A stretch of 64,000 nucleotides of DNA, taken from positions 179,910-243,909 of the forward strand of contig SVEG01000002.1 in assembly GCA_015057505.1 (NCBI GenBank). Direction: 5' to 3'. Positions 8,418 to 15,510 of the stretch are shown here, in pieces. This DNA is from Lachnospiraceae bacterium (GTDB lineage: Bacteria; Bacillota; Clostridia; Lachnospirales; Lachnospiraceae). The notes below the pieces were generated by a model. That model was not told the origin of the DNA. It saw only the letters and a program-made list of their open reading frames with translations, and ran no database searches. A program made the position numbers and the translations under genes. Positions within the stretch are counted from its first letter, which is position 1, and the number at the start of each line of letters is the position of its first letter.

Positions 8418-10415
8418 TTATTTTGATTTTGCTTTGTTTGCATACTCTGCTTCTGTCTTTTTCTTAGTTCTTAAAGAAAGATAAGTTACTGCTGCGATGA
8501 TTGCCGCTACGGCGATAATACCGGGGATTAAGCCCTCGCCTACAGTCTTATCTACAACAAGTGTACCAACCTGGTATACAAGAAATGCAACTACATAACC
8601 AACCGCAAACTGAAGTCCGATACCGGCAAACAACCATTTCTTAGACTTAATCTCTGAGTTCATGGCACCGATAGCCGCGAAGCACGGAGGTGTATAAAGG
8701 TTGAACATAAGGTATGCAAGACCTGCTACTGCTGTAATACCAAACATCTCAGTACCCTGACCATAAGCAGATGAAGCAAGCACGAATTCTTCGTCAATTG
8801 CACTGATTGCAAATACTGTTGCAAGTGTACCAACAACTTCTTCTTTTGCAATAAAGCCTGTTACTGCCGCTGCCGCAAGCTGCCATGCACCAAAGCCAAG
8901 CGGGATAAGAAGTACTGCAAAAGGAGAAGCAATGCTTGCAAGAATTGAATCACTTGCATCCTCTGCCGCCTCTGCAAATGTCCATGTATATGAAGCCATA
9001 ATACTTACTACTGCGTTACAAACAAGAATAATTGTACCCGCCTTAATGATATATGCCTTTGCTCTTGAAAGCATTACCATAACAGCATTAATAAGGCTCG
9101 GAATCTTATACTCGGGAAGCTCAATGATAAAGAAAGACTTTCTGTACTTGTGTCCTGTAATAACCTTTACAAGTAAAGCTCCTAACCAAACCAAAATAAT
9201 ACCTACAAAATACATAAGCGGTGAAACCCAACCTTTATTAGGGAAGAAAAATGCACCTGCAAAAAGTGAGATAACCGGAATCTTAGCACCACAAGGAATG
9301 AAAGGTGTGAGCATTGCTGTTGCCCTTCTTTCTCTCTCATCACGGATTGTTCTGCAAGCCATGATACCGGGGATTGCACAACCTGTACCGATAACAAGCG
9401 GAATAACTGACTTACCTGAAAGACCTACTCTTTTGAAAATCGGGTCAAGAACTACTGAAACACGAGCCATGTAACCACAATCTTCAAGCAATGCAATAAG
9501 GAAATACATTACCATAACAAGCGGAAGGAAACCAACTACGGCACCTACACCGCCGATGATGCCGTCTACAAGGATTGTCTGTAAAATAGGCGAAGCTCCC
9601 GAAACCTTCTCTGCTACAAAACCACCGAACGCATCAATCCAACCACAGAGCACATCTGCAATCATAGGTCCTAACCATGACTGCGATACCCAGAATACAA
9701 ACCACATAACAACAACAAAAATTGCAATACCCGCAAATTTATTGGTAAGAACTGCATCGATCTTATCGTTAATATTTCTGTCCTTTGTTGCAATCTTACG
9801 CTTCTCAACACTTTCAACAATCTTATTAACAAATGTGAAACGCTTTTTATCAGCAGCGATTACTTCGTTCTTATCAGAGAAATCAATATCTCCCTGCGTA
9901 TACGGAGCTGCCTGTTTTGCGCCTTTTAAGCCGGCAGCAGTATTAACAACTTCCTTTAAACCGTCAGCTGATGTGGAAACAGTCTCAATAACCGGACATC
10001 CCAATTTTTCAGACAACATTGCTACATCAATCTTTGTTTCCTTCTTCTCATTGATATCACTCTTGTTAAGAGCTACTACCACAGGAACACCAAGCTCCAA
10101 AAGCTGTGTTGTGAAGAATAAGCTACGGCTTAAGTTTGTCGCATCAACGATGTTGATGATAACATCGGGATTTTCATTCTTAACATAGCCGCTTGTAATA
10201 CTCTCCTCTGAAGTAAACGGAGACATTGAATATGCACCCGGAAGGTCTACCGCAATTAACTCCTCTGCTCCATCATAAAAGCTCTTCTTAATAGGGCTTT
10301 CTTTCTTGTCTACGGTAACACCTGCCCAGTTACCCACACGCTCTTTTCTACCTGTGAGCGCATTGTACATGGTGGTCTTACCACTGTTCGGATTACCCGT
10401 CAAAGCAATTCTCAT
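8418..10415 (-). CDS. feoB: Ferrous iron transporter FeoB
   Basis: FeoB couples a cytosolic G domain to a membrane pore for Fe(II) uptake. The G domain shows G1 GNPNSGKTT (7-15), G3 DLPGAYSM and G4 NKSD; the membrane part has the two Gate repeats and the conserved IPGIMACRTIRDERERR segment. The start is the ATG at 10415, next to AGGAGG, which begins MRIALTGNPNSGKTT; the longer frame adds 18 residues with no ribosome site and would overlap an operator. At 665 residues it has normal length. It follows feoA, and a palindromic DtxR-type box lies 58 bp upstream. Confidence 0.97.
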   Translation of the reverse strand: MRIALTGNPNSGKTTMYNALTGRKERVGNWAGVTVDKKESPIKKSFYDGAEELIAVDLPGAYSMSPFTSEESITSGYVKNENPDVIINIVDATNLSRSLFFTTQLLELGVPVVVALNKSDINEKKETKIDVAMLSEKLGCPVIETVSTSADGLKEVVNTAAGLKGAKQAAPYTQGDIDFSDKNEVIAADKKRFTFVNKIVESVEKRKIATKDRNINDKIDAVLTNKFAGIAIFVVVMWFVFWVSQSWLGPMIADVLCGWIDAFGGFVAEKVSGASPILQTILVDGIIGGVGAVVGFLPLVMVMYFLIALLEDCGYMARVSVVLDPIFKRVGLSGKSVIPLVIGTGCAIPGIMACRTIRDERERRATAMLTPFIPCGAKIPVISLFAGAFFFPNKGWVSPLMYFVGIILVWLGALLVKVITGHKYRKSFFIIELPEYKIPSLINAVMVMLSRAKAYIIKAGTIILVCNAVVSIMASYTWTFAEAAEDASDSILASIASPFAVLLIPLGFGAWQLAAAAVTGFIAKEEVVGTLATVFAISAIDEEFVLASSAYGQGTEMFGITAVAGLAYLMFNLYTPPCFAAIGAMNSEIKSKKWLFAGIGLQFAVGYVVAFLVYQVGTLVVDKTVGEGLIPGIIAVAAIIAAVTYLSLRTKKKTEAEYANKAKSK

Positions 10416-10472
10416 TTCTTTTCCTCCTATAAATAGATGTTCTCTCCTACCGAAGGACATTTTCGGCATTGT

Positions 10473-10488
10473 GTTAGTCTATGCTAAC
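10473..10488. promoter_or_regulatory. DtxR-type operator between feoA and feoB
   Basis: The 16-bp palindrome GTTAGTCTATGCTAAC matches the two boxes upstream of feoA (half-site GTTAG, 6-bp centre, CTAAC). Its place before feoB suggests a second regulated promoter or a roadblock. Confidence 0.7.
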
Positions 10489-10530
10489 CTTGGATTAAAA
10501 ATATATATCACAAAAAACATCTCTTAAAAA

Positions 10531-10743
10531 TTATATTATAATCGCCGCCGCCAGCTGATTATCAATGTTATATCTGCCGTCCTTAATCGAAACGACACAT
10601 CCGCTCTTCTTACGTGAAACTACTGTAATGGGCTCTCCCGCATAGCAGCCTAACGAAAAAAGGAACGCATTCAACTCTTCATCATCTGTCTGAATTTCTT
10701 TAATGATATACTCTTCACCGAGTTCGGCTTCTGTTAAATTCAT
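10531..10743 (-). CDS. feoA: Ferrous iron transport accessory protein FeoA
   Basis: A 70-residue SH3-like FeoA protein. It has the family pattern of a short beta-barrel with a Leu-rich helix (ELNAFLFSLGCYAGEPITVV) and the closing segment containing IKDGRYNIDNQLAAAI. FeoA binds the FeoB cytosolic domain and promotes Fe(II) uptake. The start follows AGGAGG. It is first in the feo operon, behind a near-consensus promoter with two operator palindromes, and is separated from feoB by 115 bp holding a third. Confidence 0.93.
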   Translation of the reverse strand: MNLTEAELGEEYIIKEIQTDDEELNAFLFSLGCYAGEPITVVSRKKSGCVVSIKDGRYNIDNQLAAAIII

Positions 10744-10780
10744 ATCTTCCTCCTATTTCGGGATTATCATCCGAAAGCCG

Positions 10781-10796
10781 GTTAGCACACGCTAAT
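10781..10796. promoter_or_regulatory. DtxR-type operator 2 upstream of feoA
   Basis: The palindrome TTAGC-ACAC-GCTAA lies downstream of the feoA promoter, in its untranslated leader. It shares the GTTAG/CTAA(C/T) half-sites of the other boxes. Confidence 0.7.
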
Positions 10797-10814
10797 TTCA
10801 TTACAAAAATAAAA

Positions 10815-10830
10815 GTTAGCCTCTCCTAAC
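10815..10830. promoter_or_regulatory. DtxR-type operator 1 at the feoA transcription start
   Basis: GTTAGCCTCTCCTAAC lies 8 bp downstream of the -10 box, over the expected transcription start, a position suited to repression. Confidence 0.78.
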
Positions 10831-10838
10831 CATACGTT

Positions 10839-10867
10839 ATGATAGCACCGCATATAAAACCTGTCAA
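10839..10867 (-). promoter_or_regulatory. Sigma-A promoter of feoA
   Basis: TTGACA (10867-10862), a 17-bp spacer and TATCAT (10844-10839) with extended TGC. This strong promoter is overlapped downstream by operator palindromes. Confidence 0.85.
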
Positions 10868-11064
10868 GCGTTTTTTGATAAAATATTCCTATTTTCTCGC
10901 TTTTTTTATCATATTCCGCTCCACCTTCAGGCATTACATGATTTTATTATTTGATTCTTTTTGAAATACATGGTAAAATGTAATTGCGTTTATATATTAT
11001 GTATCAACATTATATCTTATGCTTATAGGCATAAAATATTTGTACAACAGGAGGGGTAGTTTTT
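10868..11064. other. Rest of the feoA / DtxR-regulator intergenic region
   Basis: This AT-rich stretch, part of a 321-bp gene-free region, holds the upstream side of the regulator gene and its GGAGGGG site (about 11050). A TTGCGT near 10984 could be a -35 box but the -10 is unclear. None of the GTTAG palindromes occurs here. Confidence 0.4.
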
Positions 11065-11445
11065 ATGCGTTTACAAGAATCAGGTGAAATGTATATAGAG
11101 ACGATTTATTTATTATCAAAAGAGAGCTCGCAGGTCCGCGCAATCAACGTTGGAGAGCATATGGGATACTCTAAGCCCAGCGTAAGCCGCGCAATCGGTA
11201 TTCTTAAGAAGGCAGGATATGTTACCGTTGATGAGAATGGCTTTATTCATCTTACCGAAGCCGGTATCAGCATCGCCGAGAAGACATATGAGCGTCACAC
11301 TATACTTACACAGCTTTTTGAAAAGCTTGGCGTTGACCACGAGATTGCTGCCGAGGACGCCTGCAAGATTGAGCACTGCATAAGTGACGAGACTTTTGCG
11401 GCGCTTAAGGCTCATGTTCTTAACAATCTTAATAACAATGAATAA
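11065..11445 (+). CDS. DtxR-family metal-dependent regulator
   Basis: This 126-residue protein begins with the family N-terminus MRLQESGEMYIETIYLL, followed by a winged helix with recognition helix YSKPSVSRAIGILKKAGYV. The metal-binding and dimer region contains ERHTILTQLFEKLGV and ACKIEHCIS, matching MntR/DtxR ligands (Glu, His, Glu, His). It lacks the C-terminal SH3 domain of DtxR/IdeR and is slightly shorter than MntR (about 142), so it is a one-domain-pair type. It is divergent from feoA, whose control region holds three GTTAGnnnnnnCTAAC boxes, so Fe(II)-dependent repression of feo is the likely job. Confidence 0.9.
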   Translation: MRLQESGEMYIETIYLLSKESSQVRAINVGEHMGYSKPSVSRAIGILKKAGYVTVDENGFIHLTEAGISIAEKTYERHTILTQLFEKLGVDHEIAAEDACKIEHCISDETFAALKAHVLNNLNNNE

Positions 11446-11463
11446 TTTCCGAAAGGCTTTTTT

Positions 11464-11844
11464 ATGAGAAAAATTCTAAGCTATATCAATTCACACAGAT
11501 ATGATATTCATGCCGTATTTGCCGGATTTCTGGCGGTACTTTTGATGTATCTTATCAAAGATCCAATCAAAAGAAAAATCCGCAATCACGTGGATGCTAA
11601 AATAGCTGCTAATCCGGGATTAACGGATAAGCGCAGGACATACATTAAGCACTACAACATGATTCTGATTTTATTAGCAGTACTCATTGCGTTTTGTATG
11701 TTTTTCCTTGTGTCGCTTGCATCTCCCTTTATTGAATTTTCCTTTGCAAGCGCAATCATGAGCGGTGTTTTTGCGTTATGCGAATATGCTGTCTTCGACC
11801 AGCTTGGCATTGTCCATGATGAAGGAGGCGACGAATATGAATAA
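11464..11844 (+). CDS. Small membrane protein, unknown function
   Basis: This 126-residue protein has three predicted helices (about 18-36, 65-90 and 95-118), with a basic cytosolic stretch (KDPIKRKIRNHVDAK) between the first two. It follows the DtxR regulator by 18 bp and overlaps the next gene by 8 bp. The next protein repeats the plan TM, KIPIKR/KDPIKR, polar linker, two TMs, so the two look like diverged paralogues that may form a hetero-oligomer. No known family was recognised. Confidence 0.65.
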   Translation: MRKILSYINSHRYDIHAVFAGFLAVLLMYLIKDPIKRKIRNHVDAKIAANPGLTDKRRTYIKHYNMILILLAVLIAFCMFFLVSLASPFIEFSFASAIMSGVFALCEYAVFDQLGIVHDEGGDEYE

Positions 11845-12139
11845 TGTAATAGCCTTTTTTGTCGGAACAATTACATTTGTTGCGATGATGATTATTAAGA
11901 TTCCCATCAAACGCTTTATTCTGTGGCTTGCCGGTCCGGAGGATTATGACGGCAAGGATGTCTTAATAAAACGTTGTAACAGCGTACTTTTTGTTGTTAC
12001 CATGGTAGTTGCAGTGTTTATTTACTGGGGAGTTGTCCAAATAATTAATGTTCATCATTTTAAATTATGCTGTTCCCTGAATGCGGGAGCAATTGCGATA
12101 GCAATATATGCTGTATATGAGCAATGGTTTGGCGCGTAA
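11837..12139 (+). CDS. Small membrane protein, paralogue of the upstream gene
   Basis: The start is placed at 11837 (MNNVIAFFVG), where a GAAGGAGG site lies 8 bp upstream, inside the previous gene; the longer frame from 11765 lacks one. The 100-residue product has three helices and the motif KIPIKRFILWL, mirroring KDPIKRKIRNH in its neighbour. The 8-bp overlap indicates translational coupling. The function is unknown. Confidence 0.65.
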   Translation: MNNVIAFFVGTITFVAMMIIKIPIKRFILWLAGPEDYDGKDVLIKRCNSVLFVVTMVVAVFIYWGVVQIINVHHFKLCCSLNAGAIAIAIYAVYEQWFGA

Positions 12140-12146
12140 AACCAGG

Positions 12147-12177
12147 GGGGTGTGCATTTTTGCACAACCCTTTTTTG
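12147..12177 (+). terminator. Rho-independent terminator after the small membrane protein pair
   Basis: The stem GGGTGTGCA / TGCACAACCC with a TTTT loop is followed by TTTTTT on the plus strand. Confidence 0.85.
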
Positions 12178-12520
12178 TTGCCCGCGCCGCAAGTATTGTC
12201 TGAGTAACAAGGTGATTCTAATTCATTGGCAAGAAATAATTTAACTATCACCTTGTTACGAGTTAGTGGAGGGGCGTGCCAATAAAACATCGAAGCGCAT
12301 AAAGTGTTAGTTCTACTTAAGGTCGTAGAGTTGCGAGTAAAATCATAAATTAAAATATGCTAACTCCTGACTTTTCTGAACTTCTATTCAATTCCACTCA
12401 GACAACTCTGCGCGGCACAATTAGGCGGAAAGCTTAAAAAACAAAGTTATTCTAAAAGCCTTTTGTTGTCTGCGAAAATGAAAAATGTAATTCACCCGGT
12501 CTGTACGGCGGCGCGGGCAG
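12178..12520. repeat. Dispersed non-coding repeat, copy C
   Basis: This 343-bp gene-free stretch is bounded by GC-rich inverted ends (GCCCGCGCCGC at 12180-12190 against GCGGCGCGGGC at 12508-12518). It begins with a hairpin of GTAACAAGGTGA against TCACCTTGTTAC and continues with about 250 bp similar (by eye near 80%) to the complement of 45480-45740. Conserved patches include GGCGTGCCAATAAAACATCG, TAGAGTTGCGAG and AGACAACTCTGCGCGGCACA. AGAGTTG can pair with CAACTCT, and CAGACAAC with GTTGTCTG, and these pairings compete. Confidence 0.75.
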
Positions 12521-12523
12521 CAA

Positions 12524-12553
12524 AAGGGGTGTTGCAAAAATGCAACACCCCTA
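12524..12553 (-). terminator. Terminator of the EF-hand protein gene
   Basis: The perfect hairpin GGGGTGTTGCA / TGCAACACCCC lies just downstream of the minus-strand gene and is followed by TTTTGC on that strand. On the plus strand a T run also follows, so it may work both ways. Confidence 0.75.
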
Positions 12554-12580
12554 TAATTTTTTAAAGAGAATGTATTTTGT

Positions 12581-13756
12581 TTAAATTGCAAGGTCTACGT
12601 GCTGTATTGTTCCGGCCTCGCCGCTTTCTTTTAAGTAAACACCTGTTGAGCGGATGATTCCGTTTGTCTTGTTAGTTTCAAGCTCTTTAAGAGAGAACTG
12701 CGTCGATGCATGCCCAAGATAAAGTGCTCCCACTCCTGCTTTCTTTAAATCTACAAGCTTATCATTGCCATTAGCATCTTTTGTCCATACCTTCAAATTC
12801 TTAAACACCGCATCAGCCTCATCAATCCAGCCGTTACCGTCAATATCGTATTCTGCCAAATCCTTAAAGCCGTCGCCTGACTGCGTTCCGAAAAGCTCGT
12901 TGCCGTCATTAATCTTGCCGTCACCATTCTTATCAAGAGCAAGGAATCCGCTGCCTTCACCCGCAAATGAAATCTCCTCTTCCTCTCCATCAGAATTAAG
13001 GTCAAACAGGAATTTCTGGTCAGTTACAGTTGCAATATTGGTATCAAGATTGATAACAAGCGGGTCCGTCACCACATATGAATACTGTGTAAGCTCCTCG
13101 TATTCCTTGCAGAACGAACGTGACATCTCAAGCGTTACACCAAAGTTAATCTCTCTTCCGTCAGCAGTTCTTACAATACCATCCGCCTGATATGCCGTAT
13201 GTTCATGTTCCGCATAGAATGTGGACATGACCGTCGTCTTGGTCCAAACCGTTCCGCCAACACCCGATGATATATTTCTGCCCTGAACACCACCGATAGA
13301 AAATACACCACCATTTTCCCCTGCAAGATTGGTTCCTTTAATCAAACCGCGCATGGTATCTTTAAAGCCTGTGTCCACCTTTCCGATTTCTCTTCTTTCT
13401 CCACCTGCGCTGATTCCTTTTACGCCCCTGAGCGCAGCAAGAATTTTCTTAAGAAGCACTATATAAAAATCTTCTTCACTCTCAAGCTTCGGAAAATCAC
13501 TGTTCATCTCAGCCTTCTTTTGCATAAAAAGATTCTCAAGTGCATTCTGCTGGTTGTTTTTCTGATTGGCAAGCTGCTCCTCATGCATTCTCTTCTGATT
13601 CTCCTGCATCTGCTCCATAAGAGTCTTGGATTCATCAGAAAACTCAAGCTTTGCAGCCTGCTCGCCTGTAGTCAGCATACTTGCACTCATTCTGGAAAAG
13701 GTGCTGCTGTATGTCCTTTCCGATGACATATTTATGGAACTTGCCTCAATTCTCAT
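12581..13756 (-). CDS. EF-hand-like calcium-binding protein
   Basis: The start is set at 13756, where GGAGGG precedes MRIEASSINMSS. The 391-residue protein has no signal peptide. Residues 45-85 are a Gln/Glu/Met-rich coiled coil. Two EF-hand-type loops follow: DKNGDGKINDGNE at 275-287 and DIDGNGWIDEAD at 304-315, plus a related DLNSDGEEEEI at 252-262. This arrangement is common in uncharacterised Firmicute proteins described as calcium-binding. It lies convergent to the small membrane pair and divergent from the two-component regulator. The cellular role is unknown. Confidence 0.7.
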   Translation of the reverse strand: MRIEASSINMSSERTYSSTFSRMSASMLTTGEQAAKLEFSDESKTLMEQMQENQKRMHEEQLANQKNNQQNALENLFMQKKAEMNSDFPKLESEEDFYIVLLKKILAALRGVKGISAGGERREIGKVDTGFKDTMRGLIKGTNLAGENGGVFSIGGVQGRNISSGVGGTVWTKTTVMSTFYAEHEHTAYQADGIVRTADGREINFGVTLEMSRSFCKEYEELTQYSYVVTDPLVINLDTNIATVTDQKFLFDLNSDGEEEEISFAGEGSGFLALDKNGDGKINDGNELFGTQSGDGFKDLAEYDIDGNGWIDEADAVFKNLKVWTKDANGNDKLVDLKKAGVGALYLGHASTQFSLKELETNKTNGIIRSTGVYLKESGEAGTIQHVDLAI

Positions 13757-13899
13757 AATATCCCTCCATATCATAACCGTTCAAATCGAAAAATTACTGT
13801 AATATTTGCGCATAATACTTACAATACATATATCGGAAACATCCACATAATACTTTAGTCCCAATCATCCAATTCCTGCACGACACAGCCATAATTTAT

Positions 13900-13929
13900 T
13901 TTACAATTACATCGCTCTTATGTTATACT
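13900..13929 (+). promoter_or_regulatory. Sigma-A promoter of the two-component operon
   Basis: TTTACA (13900-13905), an 18-bp spacer and TATACT (13924-13929) with extended TGT lie 47 bp before the regulator start. Confidence 0.7.
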
Positions 13930-13976
13930 GAACTCAAGTAATTACAATAAAAAACATATATTTTGGGGGAAGTTTT

Positions 13977-14663
13977 ATGGCTAAATTACTACTGATTGAT
14001 GATGATGCGGAAGTACTCGAAATCAACAAAAAATATTTAACGGAAGAAGGCTTCACAGTCTATACATCTGCCGATCCCGTAAAAGGAATTGAATATGCAA
14101 AAAAAGTAAAACCCGACTGTATTCTTTTGGACGTAATGATGCCCGGAATGGACGGCTATGAAGTCTGCTCACAAATCCGCACCTTCTCTTCCGTACCGAT
14201 TATATTCCTTACAGGCAAAGGCTCTGAAGATGACAAAATCAACGGACTTGTAACAGGCGGCGATGATTACATAGTTAAACCCTACAGCTTACGCGAATTG
14301 AAAGCCAGAATCGATGTAATCTTGCGCAGATCTGTGCGTTCAGCACCCAAAAAAGAATCTCACATCCTGACCTTTGGCGGACTAACCATAGATCAGCTTG
14401 CCCACAGGGCATTTTATAAAGACGAGGACTTACTTCTCGCTAACCGCGAATATGAGGTGCTTCTTTATCTTGCGACACATCCCAACAAGGAAGTTACTTT
14501 CGAGGAGCTTGGTACAGCACTTTTCGGTACATATCAGGAAGCTGACCGTCGCTCCGTTATGGTGAATATGAGCCGACTCCGCAAGAAAATGACCATTGAT
14601 CATACCCTTGAAAATATGATTGAGACAGTATGGTCCAAGGGTTACAAATTTATCGTACATTGA
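13977..14663 (+). CDS. OmpR/PhoB-type response regulator
   Basis: A 228-residue two-domain regulator. The receiver domain has acidic D8-D9, the phospho-acceptor Asp in LLDVMMPGMDG (about D52), the switch Thr in IIFLTGKG and Lys in YIVKPYS. The C-terminal winged helix (about 130-225) carries the OmpR-type REYEVLLYLATHPN and RSVMVNMSRLRKK. It is followed 13 bp later by a histidine kinase gene and then by the kinase-nucleotidyltransferase fusion, so it probably controls the adjacent RiPP locus. The shared palindrome at two precursor promoters is a candidate target. Confidence 0.93.
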   Translation: MAKLLLIDDDAEVLEINKKYLTEEGFTVYTSADPVKGIEYAKKVKPDCILLDVMMPGMDGYEVCSQIRTFSSVPIIFLTGKGSEDDKINGLVTGGDDYIVKPYSLRELKARIDVILRRSVRSAPKKESHILTFGGLTIDQLAHRAFYKDEDLLLANREYEVLLYLATHPNKEVTFEELGTALFGTYQEADRRSVMVNMSRLRKKMTIDHTLENMIETVWSKGYKFIVH

Positions 14664-14676
14664 TTCAGGTGATTAT

Positions 14677-15501
14677 ATGAAAAAGAACTTTTTTGAACAA
14701 CCTCTTATTGAAAGTGAAACAATAGAATCTCTTTCCGCCAAGCTTCTTGCGACTACCACCGAACTTTCGGAAAGTAACCGTGAGTTACAAAGGCTTCAGA
14801 AAGAGCGTAGCGAAATGCTTGCCAATATTTCACATGATTTACGCGCGCCGATTACAGCTATCAGAAGCGCTGTGGATTATCTTGTAAACAGCAAGAATCT
14901 GACCGAAGACGACTACTCATCTTCTCTTAAGCTGATTGACCGACGCACCAAGACACTTGAGAACCTGATACAAGACATGTATTATCTTTTCTGTGTGGAG
15001 GATACGTCCAGGAAGCTTGCGTTTGAGACTATTGACGCCGGAATGTTTCTTGAAGAATACTTTTATGATGCTATCGTGGATTCACGCTATGACAATCACA
15101 ATATGATACTTGATATTGAAGACGGACTTTGCTGTCAGGTTTCGATTGATGTACAGAAGCTTGTCCGCGTACTTGACAATCTTTTTACTAATGCCGCAAA
15201 ATACTCTCCTGCAGGCTCTGATATCACATTAAAGGCTTTCGCAGATAATGAGCATTCTCTCCTTACAGTATCTGTAACTGATACAGGAAACGGCATTCCC
15301 GAGGAAGCACTTGCCAATCTTTTCAACAGAACTTACACAGTTTCTTCCGCCCGCACACCGGGTTCGGAAACAGGAAGCGGTCTGGGACTTTCTATTGTAA
15401 AAGCTATTATCGAGCGACACGGCGGAACTGTTTCGTGCACAAGTAAAATGGGTGAAGGCAGTTGCTTTTCATTTACACTGCCCTGCCTTCTTGCAGACTA
15501 G
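14677..15501 (+). CDS. Soluble sensor histidine kinase
   Basis: The start is placed at 14677 (MKKNFFEQPL); the longer frame from 14620 overlaps the regulator. The 274-residue protein has no membrane segment: a short coiled N-terminus (14-48), a HisKA domain with the phospho-accepting His53 in ISHDLRAPIT, and an HATPase with N box DNLFTNAAKYS, G1 DTGNGIPEE and G2 GSGLGLSI. With no transmembrane or recognisable sensor domain, it must sense a cytosolic cue or depend on a partner. It is the cognate partner of the response regulator by adjacency. Confidence 0.9.
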   Translation: MKKNFFEQPLIESETIESLSAKLLATTTELSESNRELQRLQKERSEMLANISHDLRAPITAIRSAVDYLVNSKNLTEDDYSSSLKLIDRRTKTLENLIQDMYYLFCVEDTSRKLAFETIDAGMFLEEYFYDAIVDSRYDNHNMILDIEDGLCCQVSIDVQKLVRVLDNLFTNAAKYSPAGSDITLKAFADNEHSLLTVSVTDTGNGIPEEALANLFNRTYTVSSARTPGSETGSGLGLSIVKAIIERHGGTVSCTSKMGEGSCFSFTLPCLLAD

Positions 15502-15510
15502 GAGGATTTT

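Noticed and set aside
9556..10188. Long plus-strand open frame of 210 codons inside feoB
   Set aside because: It is antisense to a well-conserved gene, with no ribosome site; a coding shadow.
11464..12139. Phage holin pair
   Set aside because: No phage genes nearby, and the helix pattern with KxPIKR is not a known holin form.
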